Translations under genes and position numbers: made by a program | The notes under the pieces: generated by a model | What the model was told of the DNA's origin: nothing | The model's database searches: none | The model's input: the letters and a program-made list of their open reading frames with translations, nothing else | Shown here: positions 8,410 through 16,236 of the stretch, piece after piece | Numbering within the stretch: the stretch's first letter is position 1 | Layout of the letters: the number at the start of each line of letters is the position of its first letter | Assembly (NCBI RefSeq): GCF_038150125.1 | Contig: NZ_JBBVMF010000001.1 | Span: forward strand, 327,942-391,941 | Direction of reading: 5' to 3' | DNA length: 64,000 nt | Origin: SW132 sp038150125 | Lineage (GTDB): Bacteria > Bacteroidota > Rhodothermia > Balneolales > Balneolaceae

Positions 8410-9132
8410 CTACGAATAGATTTTTTGCATCAGTTTGCGTTTGGCAATGGGTAGAATAGTGTTATCAAATGAAAAGTCAAGATCTGTATAGAAAGAAAAT
8501 GTTGCGGGATTCGGAAGCTCCTGCTGCTCTTTGATGAGATCCAGTTTCACAGAATTAGGTGATATTTCCGCCAATTCTTTGTTTAGGGATTTCAAGAGTT
8601 TCGTTTTTAAGGATCGATATTTATCCTCTGCACTTTGAAATATCGACACTTCAAAACGGAACAGGTTCAGTTTCTTTTGTTTGTTATCGGGCAGAAAAAA
8701 GTATCCCTCATCCCTGTAACTTGGCACAATGCCTACATGCTCTACAGTTAACCCCTCCGATACATATTCGTGAATAGCAGCTCCCTCCTGGATTGTTTTT
8801 TCAATATGGGGAATCGCCCAGAGTATCAGCTCCTCCACACTTTTGAGGTCGGTTCCATCCACAAATACCACATCATGCTCAATAGTTTGGTTTACCCAGT
8901 CAATCTTACTGATGCGTTTCGGAAACCGATTTCGCAAATCAGTAATATGCCCGATAACTTCCTTCAGTGTTCGATGAAGATCCACCAGGAAACTCAGATG
9001 CGGATACACCTTGTAATATTGAAATTCTCCTGAAATTTTCTTTAGCTCAGCGAGAATGACATACTGACGTTTTTCAAGATCGTCCTGAACTTTTGTGAAG
9101 AGATTGAGAGATAAACGGCTGGTTTGTTTCAT
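8410..9132 (-). CDS. Conserved-looking protein of unknown function
   Basis: 240 residues without a signal peptide or membrane helix. I do not recognise a named family. The N-terminal half is helical and charged (LSLNLFTKVQDDLEKRQYVILAELK, LHRTLKEVIGHITDLRNRFPK), and the C-terminal half has beta-like segments (LNLFRFEVSIFQS, FSFYTDLDFSFDNTILPIAKRKLMQKI). The last residues are basic. It is convergent with the PspC gene (48 bp apart) and stands alone, with a long A+T-rich region upstream. The even codon usage and length support a real gene. Nothing in the neighbourhood suggests a pathway. Confidence 0.75.
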   Translation of the reverse strand: MKQTSRLSLNLFTKVQDDLEKRQYVILAELKKISGEFQYYKVYPHLSFLVDLHRTLKEVIGHITDLRNRFPKRISKIDWVNQTIEHDVVFVDGTDLKSVEELILWAIPHIEKTIQEGAAIHEYVSEGLTVEHVGIVPSYRDEGYFFLPDNKQKKLNLFRFEVSIFQSAEDKYRSLKTKLLKSLNKELAEISPNSVKLDLIKEQQELPNPATFSFYTDLDFSFDNTILPIAKRKLMQKIYS

Positions 9133-9558
9133 AGCAAACTGATGTGATGATCTTTAGGTAATAGCTTATTAACGCTAATTAAAACAGACCATATTATCAA
9201 TAGCATGATAATGTCTGTTTAATTTTTTATCGGACTTCCGCTTGAGAATATTAAATGAACTGAATTTGTGACAACACCAGGATCTTGGGCCACATATTGC
9301 AGAAATCGGCCTGAATCAATACAATACACAACCTAATTATCAATATTCCATCATTCTTTAATATATTTAACCAATAAGGATTCACTGCAAAACCGGGAAA
9401 CGTTTCCAGGCATTTATTTATCAGTTATTTATAACTTTATACCTTATTTAATAAGTTATATATTAATTTTAGATGTAATAATTACCCTATAACAGTTTTT
9501 TATTTGATTTAATTAGATTAATTTTGCATTCAACAACCATATAATAAACCTGTACACT
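9133..9558. other. 426-bp A+T-rich intergenic region with one hairpin
   Basis: Between two divergent genes. It contains a long imperfect hairpin at 9182-9220 (AAACAGAC..ATTATCA paired with TGATAAT..GTCTGTTT, 3-nt bulge) followed by ATTTTTTAT, resembling a terminator, and otherwise strongly A+T-rich DNA expected to hold the two divergent promoters. No gene seen. Confidence 0.5.
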
Positions 9559-9858
9559 ATGCTTAGTAAAAATTACACACCAAAGAGAACCGTTTGCAAA
9601 GTCACCTTCGCAGTGCCTGAAGAGTGGGCATCTTCCGAGATAAAACTTGTTGGAGATTTTAACGACTGGGATACAAAAGCAGATGAGTTGGAAAAAAAGA
9701 AAGGGAAATGGGAGATCACCAAACGCCTGAAACCTGAAAATGAATATCGATTCAAATATTTAATCGATGGCGAAGTCTGGGAAAATGACGATGCCGCGGA
9801 TACTTATATCCCCAATGAATTTGGAACAGAGGATTCCGTTGTAGAAATAGGAAAATAG
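9559..9858 (+). CDS. Stand-alone CBM48/isoamylase-N-type glycogen-binding domain protein
   Basis: 99 residues forming little more than a single early-set beta-sandwich of the CBM48/AMPK-beta type: CKVTFAVPEEWASSEIKLVGDFNDWD, then KGKWEITKRLKPENEYRFKYLIDGEVWENDDAADTY. The VGDFNDWD and YRFKYLIDG segments are the hallmarks of domains that bind alpha-glucan chains in glycogen-branching enzymes and AMP-activated kinase. There is no catalytic domain. Such small proteins are common in Bacteroidota and their role is not settled; binding of glycogen or a protein partner is possible. It has its own strong terminator 55 bp downstream, so it is a single-gene transcript. Confidence 0.85.
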   Translation: MLSKNYTPKRTVCKVTFAVPEEWASSEIKLVGDFNDWDTKADELEKKKGKWEITKRLKPENEYRFKYLIDGEVWENDDAADTYIPNEFGTEDSVVEIGK

Positions 9859-9911
9859 ACATATTGCCGTTCGTATTGAACTGCCTAAATACTTAAATTT
9901 ATATATATGCC

Positions 9912-9950
9912 AAAAGTCCGTCCGGTTTCAACACCTGACGGACTTTTTTA
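9912..9950 (+). terminator. Rho-independent terminator
   Basis: AAAAGTCCGTC, 14-nt loop, GACGGACTTTTTT: an 11-bp perfect stem with T run, following the CBM48 gene. Confidence 0.9.
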
Positions 9951-10065
9951 TTACGCCCTTCCCCGATTAAAATAACACCTTCTCAGCTTTTTTAGATTGA
10001 ATCTTTGCCTGAATCTATGTAAATCAAAAAATACCCATCATGATTAAAAAAATCTTGGGAGATAC

Positions 10066-10584
10066 ATGATGAATGAAAAGCGAGATCTTGATAACTATAT
10101 AGTACAGCTTGTTGAAAGCATGAGGGAATCGGCACAAAACCTACCCGGTCCACACGTAAAGTCGGAGTTTGATGAGAAGAGTCTGCCCGAGGAACTCAAA
10201 ATGTTTACATATGCTGAACGATATATCCGCGGAAAAGCAAAGCCATTAGCAGTTATAACCAGCATCGACACGCAGGCCATTCCTCCCGGCAATAAAATGA
10301 CAAATGCACAGACCATTTTTTTATATGATGAAATGACCCGGCTGCTGAGCGCCTTCGGGTTTTATGCTGATTTTCCTGAAGGCCTGCCGGTAGAACAGAA
10401 ATACAGTCTGCTCAGACAGAGTTGGGACGACAAATTTTTGTACACAGGCGATGACATAACCTGCTTTGAGTTTTGCGATTACGAGCCAAGCAGATGCCCT
10501 TTTCCCGAATCTTTCTGCCGGTGTAAAGATTTAGATGATTTTGACGGGTTTGATGATTTTGATAATGGTGAATCAATATTTTGA
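10066..10584 (+). CDS. Hypothetical protein with acidic, cysteine-containing C-terminus
   Basis: 172 residues, no signal peptide or membrane helix, and no family I recognise. The middle reads KAKPLAVITSIDTQAIPPGNK. The C-terminal 50 residues contain a cysteine cluster (CFEFCDYEPSRCPFPESFCRC, five cysteines in ~20 residues) that could bind metal, followed by an acidic repeat (DDFDGFDDFDNGE). The start is taken at the first of two ATG codons at 10066. It is followed 97 bp later by another short gene on the same strand. Codon use is ordinary, so it is probably genuine, but function is unknown. Confidence 0.65.
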   Translation: MMNEKRDLDNYIVQLVESMRESAQNLPGPHVKSEFDEKSLPEELKMFTYAERYIRGKAKPLAVITSIDTQAIPPGNKMTNAQTIFLYDEMTRLLSAFGFYADFPEGLPVEQKYSLLRQSWDDKFLYTGDDITCFEFCDYEPSRCPFPESFCRCKDLDDFDGFDDFDNGESIF

Positions 10585-10681
10585 CAGTCCAATTGGTATT
10601 CAAATCAAATAATCATCAAACCCAAATAACCGGTTTTAGCATAGAGAATAACATTCAACAAGAAAACATGAGGAACAACAT

Positions 10682-10924
10682 ATGAAAAGAATTAAAACAT
10701 TTGGGGCACTCATCATCGGGGCTATTTTCATGTATGATTTTATTATCACTTTCACATCAAATAGCATTGAGCAGTATGAGGTGATTGGTATGGACGTTTC
10801 TAAAACAACCTATCTCGCCTACCTGCTGGCCATCACTATTTCATTTCTTTCGTACGGGTTCACCAAACAGTTTGAAAATGAAGGTGAAGAAGCTAAAACG
10901 CAAGGATCGATTAGCGATAGATAA
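10682..10924 (+). CDS. Small two-helix membrane protein, unknown function
   Basis: 80 residues. Two hydrophobic segments are visible, TFGALIIGAIFMYDFIITF (residues ~5-23) and TYLAYLLAITISFLSYGF (~44-61), with an acidic and polar tail. It starts with ATG directly after an A+T-rich leader with an AGGA-like ribosome site (GAGGAACAACAT). No family recognised. The gene ends shortly before decayed copies of the tmRNA-derived repeat begin. Confidence 0.6.
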   Translation: MKRIKTFGALIIGAIFMYDFIITFTSNSIEQYEVIGMDVSKTTYLAYLLAITISFLSYGFTKQFENEGEEAKTQGSISDR

Positions 10925-10934
10925 CGATCTAAAA

Positions 10935-11238
10935 AAAACTCACAGAAAGTATCATACATTGCAGGCAAAGTACTGCATCGCAATAGCAAATCTCAGATTA
11001 ACGTCATGCTTAAATGATACAAAAAGTTCTTAATCAAATATGTCTCCCAACATAAAAACCCGTCAAGAAAAATAATCTTGCGGAGTTTATATATAAGTGG
11101 AGGTGCCGGGGCGAAGCACTGCTTCGCAACAACAAAGCTCAGAACTACGACCTACATAAATCGTTTTTAAGTTCACTGAACCATGATTGCAAAAAAAATC
11201 CCCGTCAAAGATTTTAACATTGCGGGGAGATAAGTAAA
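10935..11238. repeat. Decayed copies of the tmRNA-3'-derived tandem repeat
   Basis: Two progressively degenerate units precede the three perfect ones. The unit at 11097-11238 keeps GTGGAGGTGCCGGG at its left end, GAAGCACTGCTTCGCAA in the middle and an AAAATCCCCGTC..GCGGGGAGATAAGTAAA terminator-like right end. A still weaker unit (about 10935-11096) keeps AAGTACTGCATCGCAATAGCAAA and AAAACCCGTCAAG..CTTGCGGAGTTTATATAA. Similarity falls with distance from the tmRNA gene. Confidence 0.75.
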
Positions 11239-11697
11239 GTGGAGGTGCCGGGAGTTGAACCGCGGAGCATTGCTTCGCAAGAGCAACGCTCAGATCCCGC
11301 TGTTTCTGATGAGTGAATCACAGACCAACAATGTGATTACGGCAAAAAAAATCCCCGTCCATGCAAAGATACATGCGGGGAGATAAGTAAAGTGGAGGTG
11401 CCGGGAGTTGAACCGCGGAGCATTGCTTCGCAAGAGCAACGCTCAGATCCCGCTGTTTCTGATGAGTGAATCACAGACCAACAATGTGATTACGGCAAAA
11501 AAAATCCCCGTCCATGCAAAGATACATGCGGGGAGATAAGTAAAGTGGAGGTGCCGGGAGTTGAACCGCGGAGCATTGCTTCGCAAGAGCAACGCTCAGA
11601 TCCCGCTGTTTCTGATGAGTGAATCACAGACCAACAATGTGATTACGGCAAAAAAAATCCCCGTCCATGCAAAGATACATGCGGGGAGATAAGTAAA
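11239..11697. repeat. Three identical 153-bp tandem repeats carrying the tmRNA 3' end
   Basis: Units begin at 11239, 11392 and 11545 and are base-for-base identical by eye; the next unit position, 11698, is the real tmRNA 3' end. Each unit opens with the 23-bp complement of the tmRNA 3' terminus (GTGGAGGTGCCGGGAGTTGAACC) and then departs from the tmRNA sequence. It contains a hairpin (GAGCATTGCT / AGCAACGCTC with loop TCGCAAG) and ends with a terminator on the minus strand (CCCCG..CGGGG followed by eight T). Repeated duplication of a block containing tmRNA 3' end plus terminator, or serial insertion at the tmRNA 3' end, would give this arrangement. Confidence 0.95.
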
Positions 11698-11698
11698 G

Positions 11699-12064
11699 TG
11701 GAGGTGCCGGGAGTTGAACCCGGGTCCGGGAAGGTAAATCGTCAAGCATCTACATGCTTAGCTATTGATTAAAGTTTCGGATGAAGCAATGCTCAATAGC
11801 AAAGCGACTTCATCCTATTCTGCATTAAGTTCTCCTTCCATCCAGCAGACATGGACTTGGGAAAAGTCTATCTAAGTCGGCGCTCACGACAGGGTCAATA
11901 GACGAACACCTGTGAGAACGGACGGCTTGCTTTACGCAGCCAGTCGGTATGAGTAATTGTTGTCAACTACTTTTTATCCATGATGGTTGATTTACGAGAA
12001 CCATCGGTCACTCTCGGCATGCAGCCTGCAATTGTACGCAGCCCGTCGAATCCGTTACACCCCC
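11699..12064 (-). ncRNA. ssrA: Transfer-messenger RNA (tmRNA)
   Basis: Read on the minus strand, the RNA starts GGGGGTGTAACGGATTCGAC (from 12064), the conserved tmRNA 5' end, and finishes with a T-arm and GGCACCTCCA (to 11699). The 7-bp acceptor stem GGGGGUG/CACCUCC closes with one G-U pair and an A discriminator; CCA is not encoded. The tag reading frame lies at 11932-11970 and encodes VVDNNYSYRLAA followed by TAA; its exact first residue is uncertain, but the LAA end is the usual degron. Length is about 366 nt. tmRNA with SmpB rescues stalled ribosomes and tags the nascent chain. A terminator follows on the minus strand, within the first repeat unit (about 11651-11690). Confidence 0.96.
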
Positions 12065-12277
12065 AATATGTCAAAGTACAAATACCTGCTCGCTTATTTT
12101 CGAACAGACTAATAATATAACGAACAATTCTGCTAATTAGTATTCTTAGTTTGAATCGTTTATCATAATGCTACAAAATGATTTAAGAGCGATAATCAAC
12201 ATTCAATCAACCCATCAAATCCAAAGACTAACTAACGGGTTTTATAATCATTTATTTTGTTCATACCCTATGGCGGA

Positions 12278-14608
12278 ATGCAACATATCGAATTTAGGTT
12301 CGTAGGTCACACACCAGTTAAAATAAATTCCATTTCATTGAAACGAGTCGTTTTTCTCATGCTGTTGATCGCTTCAACCGGCAATATCTCAGAACTATTT
12401 GCACAAAATTCATCATCGGTAAATGGGTATATCACCGATTCTGAAACAGGTGAGACGCTTATATCAGCAAATATTGCCATTTTAGAACTGAACCGGGGTA
12501 CCTCGGCGAACACGTCCGGTTACTACTCAATTACAAACCTGACCCCGGGAACATACACGCTCGTTGCAAGCTACATTGGCTATCGCAGATACGAGCAAGA
12601 AATTGAGCTTTCTGCAGGCGAAACTAAGCGAATTGATATTGAAATGATCCCTGAAGGCGTGGAGCTTGAAACCTTGGTTGTAGAGTCAGATGTTGAGCGT
12701 GAAGAGCAGCGGAATATTGGAACAGCTCAAATCACAACAGAGCTTATTAAAGATCTCCCCCCCGTCATCGAACCCGATGTGTTTCGCTCGATTCAGCTTC
12801 TCCCGGGTGTGAAAGCAGCCAACGACTTTTCGAGCGGCCTGTATGTGCGCGGCGGGAGCCCCGATCAAACTCTTATATTGTTGGATGAAACGACCGTGTA
12901 CAATCCATCACACTTTTTTGGGTTCTTTTCCACGTTTAATCCCGATGCCGTTAAAGATGTGCGTCTTTACAAAGGAGGATACCCTGCCAATTACGGCGGA
13001 CGGCTGGGCTCTGTACTTACTGTTTTCAATAAAGATGGGAACCGGAACGAAACGCGCGGATCGGTCAGCCTGGGTCTGCTTGCTTCAAGAGTAAGTGCAG
13101 AGGGGCCAACCGGGTTTGGTTCGTGGATGCTCGCATTTCGGCGATCCACACTTGAACCTGTGCTTGCCGTACTCAGAGGAACAACGGATAACGTTCCTGA
13201 CAGTTTCTACTTTTACGATATTAACGGTAAAATAAATTTTGATGCGACCCGAAACGACCGTCTCTCACTGGCGTTTTACACCGGCACAGACAATGTTCTT
13301 TTCCCGTTTGGTGATGATGCGTCCATCGGCCTGAACTACGGTAACCGGACAATCAGCGGTCAGTGGCGGAAAATTTTATCCGATAAGCTGTTCCTGAAAA
13401 CAACAGCTACCGGATCACGTTACTTTAACAACCCCGAATTTAGTATTGGCGGCACTCCGTTCGAGCGCAATAACAATGTGTACGATATCTCATTGAAATC
13501 CGATTTGCAGTATATACCAAACGAAAAACACACACTGTCTACAGGATTTTGGGCCGGAAATCTCATCCTGCGTTTTAACGATAGTTTCGACAGCCAGGAA
13601 ACGTTTGCTAACCGCATTCAAAGCAGCTATGCCTCGTTTTATCTTCAAGATGAGTGGAAACCGGGCAATCGGTGGATTTTCAATGGTGGCGTGAGGCTAA
13701 ACCGTTTCTCGGAAGGAGATTATTTCAAAATTGCCCCGCGGCTCTCCGCTGAATACAGGCCTAATTCCTCCATCAGGCTGCAGGCTGCTTATGGACGGTA
13801 CTACCAGTTTCTCACCCTTATCACAAACGAGGCATTTTCCGGGTTTGATCTGTGGCTGACCACGGATGATGGAGTGCCGCCGGCCTACGGTGATCAGTTT
13901 GTACTGGGCGCTAAAACCATTCCATTTGAAGGCTACGGTCTGGACATTGAGTTTTACTACCGAACGATGCGGGACCTGTTTGAACTTGACCCATTTACCA
14001 GTGACGCAGCTGGATTAGACTATAATGAACTGTTTCGGTTTGGTGATGGATACGCCTACGGAGCAGAACTCTTTTTTGAAAAGCAGATCGGCCGGCTCAC
14101 CGGGTTTTTGGGATACACGTTTGGCGTGACTCGGCGAAAATTTCCCGGATTTAACACTGACATTACAACATCAAACCCTGATGCAAGGTTTTACCCGCCA
14201 AAATATGATCGCCTTCACGACGTAAATATTGTTGCAAACTATCGGCTCTCTCAGCGATGGAGTACATCAGCCGTATTTAGCTATGGAACCGGTCAGGCAT
14301 ACACAGAACCGCTGGGACGCACTGAATTTTCTGGCGTGCCCTGGGGTAACCTTAACCGGGAATCATTTACTATTGGCCGATTAAATGCTTCACGACTCCC
14401 CTCCTACCACAGGCTTGATTTGTCATTCAGCCGTGCCGGTGATTTTTTCGGACTTGGCGAGGCAGAATGGCGATTTCAAATAATTAATGTATACTCACGG
14501 CGAAATACGTGGTTCTACAACTATGATTTTGATGAAAACCCCGTAGAGCGGTCGGAAGTTACCCTGCTTCCCATTCTTCCATCCTTATCTTACACCGTTA
14601 ACTTTTAG
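12278..14608 (+). CDS. TonB-dependent receptor with N-terminal carboxypeptidase-regulatory-like domain
   Basis: About 776 residues from the ATG at 12278; a TTG 21 bp upstream is in frame but less likely. A hydrophobic signal sequence (RVVFLMLLIASTGNISELFAQ) is followed by a CarboxypepD_reg-like domain (VNGYITDSETGETLISANIAI), a TonB plug (LPPVIEPDVFRSIQLLPGVK, DFSSGLYVRGGSPDQTLILLD) and a long beta-barrel with a C-terminal aromatic end (LSYTVNF). The protein should import a TonB-energised substrate across the outer membrane. It is coupled to a DUF4249 lipoprotein gene 3 bp downstream, a pairing frequent in Bacteroidota. The ligand cannot be told from sequence. Confidence 0.93.
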   Translation: MQHIEFRFVGHTPVKINSISLKRVVFLMLLIASTGNISELFAQNSSSVNGYITDSETGETLISANIAILELNRGTSANTSGYYSITNLTPGTYTLVASYIGYRRYEQEIELSAGETKRIDIEMIPEGVELETLVVESDVEREEQRNIGTAQITTELIKDLPPVIEPDVFRSIQLLPGVKAANDFSSGLYVRGGSPDQTLILLDETTVYNPSHFFGFFSTFNPDAVKDVRLYKGGYPANYGGRLGSVLTVFNKDGNRNETRGSVSLGLLASRVSAEGPTGFGSWMLAFRRSTLEPVLAVLRGTTDNVPDSFYFYDINGKINFDATRNDRLSLAFYTGTDNVLFPFGDDASIGLNYGNRTISGQWRKILSDKLFLKTTATGSRYFNNPEFSIGGTPFERNNNVYDISLKSDLQYIPNEKHTLSTGFWAGNLILRFNDSFDSQETFANRIQSSYASFYLQDEWKPGNRWIFNGGVRLNRFSEGDYFKIAPRLSAEYRPNSSIRLQAAYGRYYQFLTLITNEAFSGFDLWLTTDDGVPPAYGDQFVLGAKTIPFEGYGLDIEFYYRTMRDLFELDPFTSDAAGLDYNELFRFGDGYAYGAELFFEKQIGRLTGFLGYTFGVTRRKFPGFNTDITTSNPDARFYPPKYDRLHDVNIVANYRLSQRWSTSAVFSYGTGQAYTEPLGRTEFSGVPWGNLNRESFTIGRLNASRLPSYHRLDLSFSRAGDFFGLGEAEWRFQIINVYSRRNTWFYNYDFDENPVERSEVTLLPILPSLSYTVNF

Positions 14609-14611
14609 ACT

Positions 14612-15511
14612 ATGAGAACGTATATAAATCTTTATGCCGTCATTGTGCTCTTCGTAATGTTCGGGTGTGATGTATATGAGCAGGATGACTACCAGGAACT
14701 TGTTGTTTTAGAAGCTTATGCAATTGCGGGTCGTCCGCTGCCTGATGTTCGGCTATCCACTACAAGCCCCGCGACCGAGGAGTACAATTTCCGGGATGTT
14801 GCCCTTAACGATGCCATCGTTGTGATAGCGCAGTTTGACGGCACCGGGCAGACTGTCGCTGATTTCTCATACTCCCTACGATCGGATGGAGTTTACAGGG
14901 CCGATGATCGCTCCACGTTTGTTCAGCCCGGCACAAGGTACCAAATACAGGTGCAATTCGATTCCAGGCAGGAGCAGCTTAGCGCCGAAACCGTAGTGCC
15001 ACAGCAGTTTGAGGTCCTAAGCGATGTTAACGAATCCTACGTCTATCAGTCAGAAAATCAGCTGGAAATCTTGCTCACGGCCACCGAGTCCAATGCAAAT
15101 CAAAATGTGTACGTGTTCAATACAATAACACGCGAACCGGATATCGATAACCTGACACCGTTTTATCTCGATGCTGTTGTGAATGGTAACAGCGATATTG
15201 AGGAATTTTTAAACAACTCATCAGGCCTTATCAATGAAGGGAATTTTGAAATTAATGACGATCAAACCATACTTCTTCGGTTTCCCTGGATTGGAGTTGC
15301 CTTTTTTGGCGAAAATGCCGTTGTGATTAACTCTGCAGATCCGAATCTCGCGGATCTTGTCCGGTCTGAAGAGCTTCAGCTGGGAGGCTCTACCCTTCCG
15401 CCAGGAGAAATCCCTAACCTGATTTATGATGTGAAGGGTGGCATAGGAGTCTTTGGAAGTATTTCTACTGATACTCTAATCACAAAATTCACCAGGCCAC
15501 AAACTCAGTAA
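14612..15511 (+). CDS. DUF4249 family lipoprotein
   Basis: 299 residues. The N-terminus MRTYINLYAVIVLFVMFGCD is a lipoprotein signal with the lipobox cysteine at residue 19. The body is predicted all-beta (LVVLEAYAIAGRPLPDVRLSTT, YQIQVQFDSRQEQLSAETVVP) and matches the DUF4249 pattern of proteins encoded directly after TonB-dependent receptors in Bacteroidota. It probably sits on the outer membrane and works with the receptor encoded 3 bp upstream, perhaps as a surface substrate-capturing partner. No enzyme motif is seen. Stop at 15509-15511 with no obvious terminator. Confidence 0.85.
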   Translation: MRTYINLYAVIVLFVMFGCDVYEQDDYQELVVLEAYAIAGRPLPDVRLSTTSPATEEYNFRDVALNDAIVVIAQFDGTGQTVADFSYSLRSDGVYRADDRSTFVQPGTRYQIQVQFDSRQEQLSAETVVPQQFEVLSDVNESYVYQSENQLEILLTATESNANQNVYVFNTITREPDIDNLTPFYLDAVVNGNSDIEEFLNNSSGLINEGNFEINDDQTILLRFPWIGVAFFGENAVVINSADPNLADLVRSEELQLGGSTLPPGEIPNLIYDVKGGIGVFGSISTDTLITKFTRPQTQ

Positions 15512-15537
15512 CTTGATCACAAGACAGATTTTTTTTC

Positions 15538-15650
15538 GTCATCCCGGACCCCGATCCGTGATCTTCTACCTCAGTGACAGATAAGTTGGTATTTTTGAGA
15601 CTCATTGTCTGAACGTAGTTGGGAGATACCGCATCGAGTGCGGTATGACG
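15538..15650. repeat. REP-like palindromic sequence
   Basis: Starts CGTCATCCCGGACCCCGATC and ends with CCGCA-TCGAG-TGCGG followed by TATGACG. The GTCATCCC..GATCT pattern is shared with 24145-24175 and 56206-56240, so it belongs to a small dispersed REP-like family placed 3' of genes. The rest of this 271-bp gap is unremarkable. Confidence 0.55.
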
Positions 15651-15782
15651 TTTTCATCAGACTCGACATCTTTGCCGTCATCATATTCACTTTTCCTTTA
15701 AATAGGTTTTCTCGTGACCGTTTTTTTCGAGATATTTAAAGCTGTACCAAAATCACACACATGATCTCTTAACACAGATTTT

Positions 15783-16232
15783 ATGATTATTCCTATCGCA
15801 AGTGACCATGCCGGTTTCGAGGCAAAAGAACTAACCAAAAAAATTCTTGAAGAAATGGGCCATATGCCTGTTGATTTCGGTACACACTCATCTGACTCAG
15901 TAGACTACCCGGATTATGCTATTCAGGTTGCTGACAAAGTGAATAAACAGGAACACGATCAGGGCATCCTTATTTGCGGAAGCGGTCAGGGCATGTGCAT
16001 GACGGCAAATAAATATCCAAACGTCAGGGGAGCGCTCGTGTACGATAAGCATTCCGCAGTTCTCACCCGACAGCATAATAATGCGAATGTCCTCTGCCTT
16101 CCCGGCCGAAATCTGGACCGTGCGCAAATTGAAGAGATATTGAATGCCTGGTTCGAAACAGAATTTGAAGGCGGACGTCATAAACGGCGTGTCGATAAAA
16201 TACGATCACTTACAGATAAAAAGCAGAACTAA
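15783..16232 (+). CDS. rpiB: Ribose 5-phosphate isomerase B
   Basis: 149 residues, normal for RpiB/LacAB proteins. The signatures are present: IASDHAGFEAKELTKKIL at the N-terminus (phosphate and substrate binding), DYPDYA, the active-site loop GILICGSGQGMCMTANKYPNVRGAL (family cysteine in the CGSGQG loop) and RQHNNANVLCLPGR. It interconverts ribulose 5-phosphate and ribose 5-phosphate in the non-oxidative pentose phosphate pathway. glyA starts 4 bp after its stop codon, so both are likely in one transcript; the combination of C1 and pentose supply fits nucleotide synthesis. Confidence 0.95.
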   Translation: MIIPIASDHAGFEAKELTKKILEEMGHMPVDFGTHSSDSVDYPDYAIQVADKVNKQEHDQGILICGSGQGMCMTANKYPNVRGALVYDKHSAVLTRQHNNANVLCLPGRNLDRAQIEEILNAWFETEFEGGRHKRRVDKIRSLTDKKQN

Positions 16233-16236
16233 CTCC

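Noticed and set aside
11239..11697. Tandem repeats considered as a CRISPR array
   Set aside because: The 153-bp units are contiguous and identical with no variable spacers, and they contain the tmRNA end and a terminator.
12257..12277. TTG at 12257 as start of the TonB-dependent receptor
   Set aside because: An ATG seven codons later gives a normal signal sequence; the TTG is in poor context.
16144..16236. Upstream in-frame extension of glyA
   Set aside because: These bases are the end of rpiB in another frame; the conserved protein starts at 16237.
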